Of a stretch of 10,862 nt of DNA, positions 6,692-10,862 are shown in pieces. Under the pieces are notes generated by a model that was not told where the DNA came from, did no database searches, and saw nothing but the letters and a program-made list of their open reading frames with translations. The stretch comes from Candidatus Methylomirabilis sp. Its GTDB lineage: Bacteria; DYJV01. The stretch spans positions 1-10,862 of the forward strand of contig DYJV01000012.1 of NCBI GenBank assembly GCA_020722945.1, written 5' to 3'. Within the stretch, counting starts at the first letter, position 1; every line of letters begins with the position of its first letter. The position numbers and the translations under genes were made by a program.

Positions 6692-6931
6692 GTGGATATA
6701 TTTACAGGTATTTTTGGTGGAACATCAGTAATTTTTATATTGCTGGGGTTTTTAGTCACTATTTTATGGGTTATTCTGCCCTTTGCCATCTTCGGGATCA
6801 AACCAAGGCTCAACAGCATAACCAAAGAGTTAGCATTACTTAGAGAAGTAAATAATTCTATTGGTAAAGATATTCAACAGACAAACAAATTGCTAAAAGA
6901 TATAGCTGATACAATTAGAGATAAAAGTTAA
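6692..6931 (+). CDS. Small membrane protein with coiled-coil tail, unknown function
   Basis: A 79-residue protein read from GTG with a strong upstream AGGGGG. Residues about 11-36 are one long hydrophobic segment (VIFILLGFLVTILWVILPF) and residues about 40-75 are a charged, helix-forming tail (ITKELALLREVNN, then QQTNKLLKDIADTIRDK) likely to form a coiled coil. I recognise no family. It lies 125 nt after the TolC-like gene. That gap has no clear terminator, so it may be the last gene of the run or a separate unit. The layout repeats that of the 107-residue protein at 4787, in smaller form. Confidence 0.7.
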   Translation: MDIFTGIFGGTSVIFILLGFLVTILWVILPFAIFGIKPRLNSITKELALLREVNNSIGKDIQQTNKLLKDIADTIRDKS

Positions 6932-7083
6932 TAAAATAGTAAATGTAATTATTTTTCACAACTCAAGAGTAATACCCCAATAAAAATTAATTGAAAATTG
7001 AGAATTTCAATAAACAGTAACTAATAATCACTATCTACTATTTTTACTTTCTGCTTCAGCCCTGCACCTTCAGCATATTTTCA

Positions 7084-7129
7084 TTCCCCTCTGCGGAGGG
7101 GTGGCAGGCAAAGCCTGACGGGGTGGTAG
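7084..7129. repeat. GC-rich double-hairpin intergenic repeat
   Basis: Two hairpins side by side: CCCCTC (7086-7091) with GAGGGG (7096-7101) around a TGCG loop, then CAGGC (7105-7109) with GCCTG (7113-7117) around AAA, followed by ACGGGGTGGT. It stands out strongly from the AT-rich surroundings. The pattern CCCCTC-GAGGGGTGGC-GACGGGGTGGT recalls a dispersed intergenic repeat type seen in many bacterial genomes. Only one clear copy is present here, so dispersal is not shown by this window. It may work as a structured RNA end or terminator with the T-rich DNA that follows. Confidence 0.65.
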
Positions 7130-7198
7130 TTCTTTAGTTTTTATCTTCTTTTTTTTATTTTTTAGTTTTTCCCATCAGCCTTAAGTCTGGTAGTTATA

Positions 7199-7260
7199 GT
7201 AGCATCGAAACCTGGTGGCTGAGCAATGTCGAAGCCCCTCACAATGTTAGTCAAAATGAC
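7199..7260. repeat. Second intergenic repeat block (TGAGC..GTCGAAG type)
   Basis: The block carries TGAGCAATGTCGAAG (7220-7234) flanked by GGCT (7217-7220) and AGCC (7233-7236), a small hairpin. The core resembles the TGAGCG-AGTCGAAG signature common in dispersed intergenic repeats. A looser relative, TGAGTGCAGTGAAG, is at 7455-7468. Its composition differs from the flanks. Copy number elsewhere is unknown. Confidence 0.45.
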
Positions 7261-7394
7261 AAGAGTAAATTTATCATTATAATTCAAATTTTGAAGTTTA
7301 AAATCATATTTTTTTCAAATTTATCGATAGTATTTTTTCAATATTAATCTAAACTCTTTTGAGTAAAAATAATATCATATTTATCTAAATTATC

Positions 7395-7424
7395 TTGACA
7401 ATTTTCGTTATCTTTTGTTAAGCA
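7395..7424 (+). promoter_or_regulatory. Weak candidate promoter for the DUF364-fusion pair
   Basis: A perfect TTGACA (7395-7400) is followed at 17-18 bases by TTAAGC/TAAGCA, a poor -10. It is the best -35 in the region upstream of 7523 and would leave a leader of about 90 nt. Weak evidence. Confidence 0.2.
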
Positions 7425-7482
7425 TATAGCAAATAACTATTTACTAAATAATTTTGAGTGCAGTGAAGGTGAAGCTCTGATA

Positions 7483-7502
7483 AATTTTATTAAATTAAAA
7501 TT
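7483..7502. promoter_or_regulatory. AT palindrome just upstream of the DUF364 gene
   Basis: AATTTTA (7483-7489) and TAAAATT (7496-7502) form a perfect 7-base inverted repeat with a 6-base gap, ending 20 bases before the ATG. Its position suits an operator or a translation-control hairpin. It does not match a Fur box or any operator I can name, and chance AT symmetry is possible. Confidence 0.2.
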
Positions 7503-7522
7503 ATAGGTTAAATACATTAAAA

Positions 7523-8326
7523 ATGATTGTAGAAAAGACATTTGATTTATTAAGAGAGAAATATCATTCAAGATTTGAAGAGCTTACCATATCTGACATT
7601 AGAGTTGGAGTTCATCTCACATGCGTTAGACTCTCTGATGGTAGCGTAGGTTCAGCAGGCACCGTATACAACACTGAGATAAAAAGTGATAAACTTTCTC
7701 GTGATTTTGGAGATTTTACACCCACAAAATTCAAGGGTAGAAAAATTCCTGATCTACTCACTATTAATAAACCTTCCAACATAATTCAGACAATTAAAAT
7801 AGCAGTCCTCAATGCAATTTCGTCAGCCATCATCTCAGAGGGTAACTACAAAATAATTTACAACAAAGATCCTATCGATCTTATTGATTTATCTTCAAAG
7901 AAAACTATTACTATAGTTGGGGCATTCCAATCATATATCCACAAAATTTCAGCAACTGACAACCAACTTTACATTCTTGAGCTAAACTCAAATACCCTCA
8001 CCAATGAACAGAAAAAGTATTATATTCCAGCTGACAGATACAATGAGGTTATCCCTCTTTCAGACATCGTAATAATTACAGGTCTGACTCTTGTTAACAA
8101 TACAATAGATGGGTTACTATCTGCAATCTCACCATACACAAAAGTAGTAGTTACAGGACCATCAAGCAATCTAATCCCTGATATCTTATTTCAAAATAAA
8201 GTAAATATTATTGGTGCGGCAAAAATATTTGATCCTGATACCCTTTTTACTATTGCAAGTGAAGCAGGGACTGGTTTTCACCTATTTAAGTATTGTGCAG
8301 AAAAGATATGTATAACAGATGAATAA
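7523..8326 (+). CDS. DUF4213/DUF364 putative chelatase-like protein
   Basis: A 267-residue cytoplasmic protein with the two-part architecture of the family described as putative heavy-metal chelatases. The N-terminal DUF4213-like part has VGVHLTCVRLSDGSVG (28-43) and AVLNAIS (94-100). The C-terminal Rossmann-like DUF364 part has TIVGAF (130-135), DIVIITGLTLVNNTIDGLL (181-199) and GPSSNLIPDILF (212-223), with GAAKIFDPDTL (231-241) and a GFHLFKY end. No enzymatic reaction is established for the family; its members often lie near metal, molybdenum or iron uptake genes. The ATG at 7523 has only a distant AGG as ribosome binding site. Its end overlaps the next gene by 8 nt (ATGAATAA), so the two products are probably made in a fixed ratio and act together. 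Confidence 0.87.
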   Translation: MIVEKTFDLLREKYHSRFEELTISDIRVGVHLTCVRLSDGSVGSAGTVYNTEIKSDKLSRDFGDFTPTKFKGRKIPDLLTINKPSNIIQTIKIAVLNAISSAIISEGNYKIIYNKDPIDLIDLSSKKTITIVGAFQSYIHKISATDNQLYILELNSNTLTNEQKKYYIPADRYNEVIPLSDIVIITGLTLVNNTIDGLLSAISPYTKVVVTGPSSNLIPDILFQNKVNIIGAAKIFDPDTLFTIASEAGTGFHLFKYCAEKICITDE

Positions 8327-10019
8327 AAACTACCAAATTGATGATATCTGGATCAAAGCCTCCATCATAGGCACAATTTGGGCTGCTTCCGAGATTGTGC
8401 TCGGGAGTTTTTTACACAATCTCAAGATCCCTTTTAGCTCAAATATCCTTGCTGGAATAGGGATAGTTATACTGATCTCGACAAGTCATATATGGCAAGA
8501 TAAAGGTTTGTTATGGCGTTCTGGACTCATCTGTGCTCTTATGAAGACAATGTCCCCAAGTGCTATAATATTTGGACCAATGATAGCAATATTTTGTCAA
8601 GCTATGCTACTTGAGCTTTCAACCAAAGTTTTCGGTAAAACTATTATCGGGTTTATATTAGGTGCAATATTTGCAATGACTTGGAACCTATTTCAAAAAA
8701 TTATCAACTTCATTATTTTATACGGGTTTAATATTGTCAATATTTACAAAGATTTACTCAATCTCGCACAGAAAGAGTTAAACATAAATTTTGATATTGT
8801 CTGGCTTCCTATTGTATTTTTGATATTAGTTTACTCTATTTTTGGATTTATAGCTTCAATAGTCGGAATAAAAGTTGGTCAAAATATAGTAAAACAACCA
8901 TCTACCACCAAATTCATCACCCCCAACAACTACAAATCAAAACCTCAAAATACACAAAAGTTTGATTACTCAATAATCTGGCTTATCTTAGATGTTATAC
9001 TAATAATCACATCACTTCTCCTGCTTAATTTTACCTCTTGGGCAGTCTGGAGCATAGTAATTCTCCTTACAATTCTGACATGGAAGATACGCTATAAAAA
9101 AGAGTTTCAGAAATTGGCAAAACCTCAATTTTGGATATATTTTGTTCTTATTACTATGGCTACTGCATTTGTGATAAGCAAGGTGCAGTCAGACAACCTT
9201 ATAAATGGTATGATAGCAGGGATACAGATGAATTTTAGAGCTGCAGTAATTATTCTCGGGTTCTCAGTTTTGGGCAGAGAACTCTACAACCCAAAAATAA
9301 AAGATTTTTTTATGAGAACATCATTTAAACAATTACCATTGGCACTTGAACTTTCATTTCAAAGTTTACCGATGATGATAGCAAATATCCCTGAATTTAA
9401 AGTAATAGCAAAAAATCCTATATCTGTATTTTCTGAGATGATATCACAAATAGAATCAAGGCTTTTCGAAATAAAAAGAGAGCAAGGAAAACATGTATTC
9501 ATTATTTCAGGTGATATCGGAGAGGGGAAAACTACGCATATAGAGAAAATAGTAGAGAGATTAAATGCCCAAAATATATCTGTCGGTGGTTTTATTTCAG
9601 TAAGAGTAGTAGATAATGGGGAAACTATCGGTTATGATATCATAGATCTCTCCACAAAAACCAGAAAAATATTTTTAAGGAAAAATGGGAATGAAAATAT
9701 GGAAAATATAGGTATTTTTAAAATTTTTCCTGATGGTATGAATTTTGGGTTAGATATTTTAGATGTATCAAAAAACCTGAAAAATAAAATTGTAGTTATA
9801 GATGAAATTGGGAGATTTGAGATTGACGATAAAGTTTGGGCTAAAAGTTTGGATAACCTCATAAAGAGTCAGAAAAATCATCTCCTGATTGCTGTTAGAG
9901 ATATTTTTATTAAAGATGTTATAGCAAAATGGAGTATCAAAAATTACTCTATTTTCAAAGTATCAGACCTTAACTCTTCAAATATTATAGATTCAATCCT
10001 TCATTTGCAGGATAAATAA
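8319..10019 (+). CDS. Membrane (ECF-like) protein fused to a THEP1-type NTPase
   Basis: A 566-residue fusion. Residues about 1-190 hold several hydrophobic helices with MSPSAIIFGPMIAIFCQA (78-95) and FGKTIIGFILGAIFAMTW (105-122), resembling S-type substrate-binding components of ECF transporters. Residues about 217-375 add further helices and a block with REL (320-322) and FKQLPLALELSFQSLPMMI (336-354), resembling an ECF T component. Residues about 388-566 form a complete THEP1/nucleoside-triphosphatase domain: Walker A GDIGEGKTT (398-406), SVGGFISVRV (421-430) with GYDIIDL (438-444), and Walker B VVIDEIGRFE (492-501). There is no ABC signature motif. The gene is coupled to the DUF364 gene by an 8-nt overlap. 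The NTPase call is firm; the S/T reading and a transport role are inference. Confidence 0.85.
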   Translation: MNKNYQIDDIWIKASIIGTIWAASEIVLGSFLHNLKIPFSSNILAGIGIVILISTSHIWQDKGLLWRSGLICALMKTMSPSAIIFGPMIAIFCQAMLLELSTKVFGKTIIGFILGAIFAMTWNLFQKIINFIILYGFNIVNIYKDLLNLAQKELNINFDIVWLPIVFLILVYSIFGFIASIVGIKVGQNIVKQPSTTKFITPNNYKSKPQNTQKFDYSIIWLILDVILIITSLLLLNFTSWAVWSIVILLTILTWKIRYKKEFQKLAKPQFWIYFVLITMATAFVISKVQSDNLINGMIAGIQMNFRAAVIILGFSVLGRELYNPKIKDFFMRTSFKQLPLALELSFQSLPMMIANIPEFKVIAKNPISVFSEMISQIESRLFEIKREQGKHVFIISGDIGEGKTTHIEKIVERLNAQNISVGGFISVRVVDNGETIGYDIIDLSTKTRKIFLRKNGNENMENIGIFKIFPDGMNFGLDILDVSKNLKNKIVVIDEIGRFEIDDKVWAKSLDNLIKSQKNHLLIAVRDIFIKDVIAKWSIKNYSIFKVSDLNSSNIIDSILHLQDK

Positions 10020-10039
10020 GAAATATAATCAAAATCACC

Positions 10040-10067
10040 AAATTAGAATTCCCTTCTAAACTAATTT
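10040..10067 (+). terminator. Possible weak AT-rich terminator hairpin
   Basis: Downstream of the fusion gene, TTAGAA (10043-10048) pairs with TTCTAA (10054-10059) around TTCCC; alternatively AAATTAG (10040-10046) pairs with CTAATTT (10061-10067). The stems are AT-rich and no strong T-run follows, so termination efficiency is doubtful. Confidence 0.25.
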
Positions 10068-10229
10068 AAATTTAAGAAAAAATGTTTATATTTACCTACT
10101 TTAAGAGATAAAATATTATCTACAAAGTAAAGTTGTAATTTTATCATCCAAGATTATTTTCCACTAAAAATAAAGAGAGAGATTCTAATTAATGAACTTT
10201 TCTAATAAAGCTATCTTACCAAATGAAAA

Positions 10230-10268
10230 ATGTTGCTTAAAAAATGTGGTCAACTATTCTAACATATT
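10230..10268 (+). repeat. Solo right-end remnant of the same IS
   Basis: These 39 bases match 10584-10622 at 32 of 39 positions without gaps, both running from ATGTTGCTT to ACATATT. The second copy is the right end of the short element downstream, so this one is an orphan right end of a related, more degraded copy. The inner 24 bases (10244-10267) also match the inverted left end at 10461-10484 at 22 of 24 positions. Confidence 0.65.
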
Positions 10269-10460
10269 GGATAAAAAGCTTGCAGCAGAGATTGGAATAA
10301 TTTTCAAAATCTTTAAATTACCCAATATCTGTAAATAATTTTAAAATAATTTGACATTTTAAAACCAAAATAATAAGCAAATGATTAAATCTTTAATCAG
10401 AATTAGAGTTTAAAGCAGAATTGATAAACAAATTATGTTCACTCCTTACAAAAATGGATA

Positions 10461-10622
10461 ATATGTCAGAATAGTTGACCCCATAAATTGAAAAAATATG
10501 GGGGAAAAAGATGAAAAGAAAGGACAGTATTGGATTAAAAGAGAGTGTATTAAAAAAAGTATCTACCTATTGGCAGACAGGAAATGTTGCTTTAAAAATG
10601 GGGTAAACTTTCTTGACATATT
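10461..10622 (+). mobile_element. Internally deleted IS / MITE with transposase start
   Basis: The left end (10461-10484, containing TGTCAGAATAGTTGACCCC) and the right end (10599-10622, containing GGGGTAAACTTTCTTGACA) are imperfect inverted repeats matching at 20 of 24 positions, with TG...CA tips. Between them is a 31-codon ORF (10511-10606) with a good ribosome binding site (GGGGGAAAAAG). It starts MKRKDSIGLKESVLKKV, like the first helix of IS3-type OrfA transposases, then stops in the right end. This is what an IS that lost nearly all of its transposase would look like. It could not move without a transposase supplied in trans. The exact IS family is not certain. Confidence 0.6.
10511..10606 (+). 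pseudogene. Remnant of a transposase OrfA start
   Basis: 31 codons from ATG to TAA behind GGGGGAAAAAG. The first ~25 residues (basic start, LKESVLKKV, WQTGNVAL) resemble the beginning of helix-turn-helix OrfA proteins of IS3-like elements. The last residues (KMG) are read from the IS right-end repeat, as expected if a deletion joined the gene start to the element's end. Not functional as a transposase. Confidence 0.45.
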
Positions 10623-10628
10623 CTGATT

Positions 10629-10772
10629 GATTTGTCACAAGTAATTAATTATATGAAAGATTATAAAATGGAAATCGGATTGCTTATTAATTTTGGATCC
10701 AAAAATTTGGAATTTAAAAGGGTTATGAAACAAATTCATAGTCCGTCAGATAATTATTTTAATCATACTTAA
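10629..10772 (+). pseudogene. C-terminal fragment of a GxxExxY-family protein
   Basis: About 47 residues ending at TAA (10770-10772). VINYMKDYKMEIGLLINFGS (residues 5-24 of the fragment) followed by KNLEFKRVM matches the conserved C-terminal block of GxxExxY proteins (NYLK..G.EIGLLINFGS..LE.KR). The N-terminal part with the GxxExxY motif is missing. An in-frame TGA at 10614-10616 inside the IS right end closes the frame upstream, and the homology begins about 10 bases from the IS end. The gene therefore seems to have lost its 5' part through the IS insertion or a linked deletion. The function of the family is unsettled; it belongs to the nuclease-like PD-(D/E)XK-related group by common annotation. 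Confidence 0.65.
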
Positions 10773-10779
10773 AGAAATT

Positions 10780-10862
10780 ATGGAAACAACAAAAATTGCA
10801 TTATTTAAAGGTAAAAAGATTAGAAAATTACTTCATAACAACGAGTGGTGGTTTTCCGTTGT
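10780..10862 (+). CDS. Start of a Bro-N / phage antirepressor-like gene (partial)
   Basis: An ATG at 10780 opens a frame that runs off the right edge after 27 complete codons. The segment KIALFKGKKIRKLLHNNEWW (residues 5-24) followed by FSV is the typical opening of Bro-N domain proteins annotated as phage antirepressor or DNA-damage-inducible-like (usually IALF-GK-IRR-.-N-EWWFSVVDV). Such proteins are DNA-binding and common in prophages and accessory islands. The ribosome binding site is weak (AAAGA). It starts 7 bases after the GxxExxY fragment. The rest of the protein, and so whether it is intact, cannot be seen. Confidence 0.72.
   Translation, partial: METTKIALFKGKKIRKLLHNNEWWFSV

Larger units (their letters stand above)
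6932..7522. other. 591-base gene-free region with intergenic repeats
   Basis: No convincing ORF or tRNA is seen on either strand. It holds, in order: an AT-rich stretch with a weak hairpin (ATTGAAA at 6990-6996 with TTTCAAT at 7005-7011, no T-run); a GC-rich double palindrome (7084-7129); a T-rich tract (about 7130-7170) that could terminate transcription after the hairpins; a second repeat-like block (7199-7260); more AT-rich DNA with TTGACA at 7395-7400; and a short AT palindrome before the next gene. The local base composition jumps sharply at the repeats. Confidence 0.7.
10020..10779. other. Decayed accessory region without an intact gene
   Basis: Beyond the possible terminator this 760-base stretch holds an IS right-end remnant (10230-10268), a short deleted IS or MITE (10461-10622) and the truncated GxxExxY gene (10629-10772). 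The piece 10269-10460 is AT-rich. One short frame in it, about 10393-10472 (SELEFKAELINKLCSLL...), looks protein-like but starts after a stop and ends inside the IS left end, so it may be a gene scrap. Nothing recognisable is seen at 10068-10190. Confidence 0.6.

Noticed and set aside
7441-7522. A riboswitch in the leader of the DUF364 gene
   Set aside because: GTGAAGGTGAAG and nearby bases suggested structure, but no conserved core of a known metal or cofactor riboswitch and no stable stem system could be found by eye; the motif looks more like a worn repeat.
6932-7522. tRNA, CRISPR array or small ORF in the long gap
   Set aside because: No cloverleaf arms or T-loop consensus, no regularly spaced repeats, and no ORF with a ribosome binding site were found.
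10192-10338. 48-codon ORF with an AGAGAG upstream
   Set aside because: It reads straight through the IS right-end remnant at 10230-10268, so its sequence is explained by repeat DNA; no recognisable protein.
10351-10376. TTGACA followed by TAATAA as a promoter
   Set aside because: The spacer is 14 bases, too short, and no gene starts downstream at a sensible distance.

Overview
The window is an AT-rich bacterial segment (roughly one third G+C by eye). A lipobox protein and a TolC-type outer-membrane efflux protein point to a Gram-negative (diderm) host. Low G+C, his genes packed with envelope genes, and the accessory content at the right edge recall the Deferribacteres (Deferribacter-like), but this is an impression from sequence style, not a demonstrated placement.

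Layout: (1) 1-337 is a left edge with an open frame broken by one in-frame TAA, a good promoter-like match and a small inverted repeat just ahead of the first sure gene. (2) 338-6566 is a tightly packed eight-gene run, all on +: hisD, hisB (IGP dehydratase only) and hisH; then a lipoprotein, Maf nucleotide pyrophosphatase, YggS/PLPBP, a membrane-anchored coiled-coil protein and a TolC-family protein. Six of the seven junctions overlap or are separated by 2 nt or less, so this is very probably one operon or a coupled set. (3) 6692-6931 is a small membrane/coiled-coil protein with a GTG start. (4) 6932-7522 is 591 bases without a gene, holding GC-rich palindromic intergenic repeats. (5) 7523-10019 is a two-gene unit overlapping by 8 nt: a DUF4213/DUF364 putative chelatase-like protein, and a 566-residue fusion of a multi-spanning membrane region to a complete THEP1-type NTPase. 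(6) 10020-10862 is decayed accessory DNA: an IS right-end remnant, a ~160-bp deleted IS/MITE, a 5'-truncated GxxExxY gene, and the start of a Bro-N/antirepressor-like gene running off the edge.

How the genes fit together: HisD (last step), HisB (dehydratase step) and HisH (glutaminase half of IGP synthase) give part of histidine synthesis. hisA, hisF, hisG and hisC are not here and would have to be elsewhere. The lipoprotein-to-TolC stretch mixes housekeeping metabolite control (Maf, PLPBP) with envelope functions.

The best candidate for an undescribed system is 7523-10019. The membrane half of the fusion resembles an ECF-type S-like part followed by a T-like part, covalently joined to a THEP1 NTPase in place of ordinary ABC ATPases, and it is translationally coupled to a DUF364 protein of a family linked to metal handling. 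The transport role and the substrate are inference.
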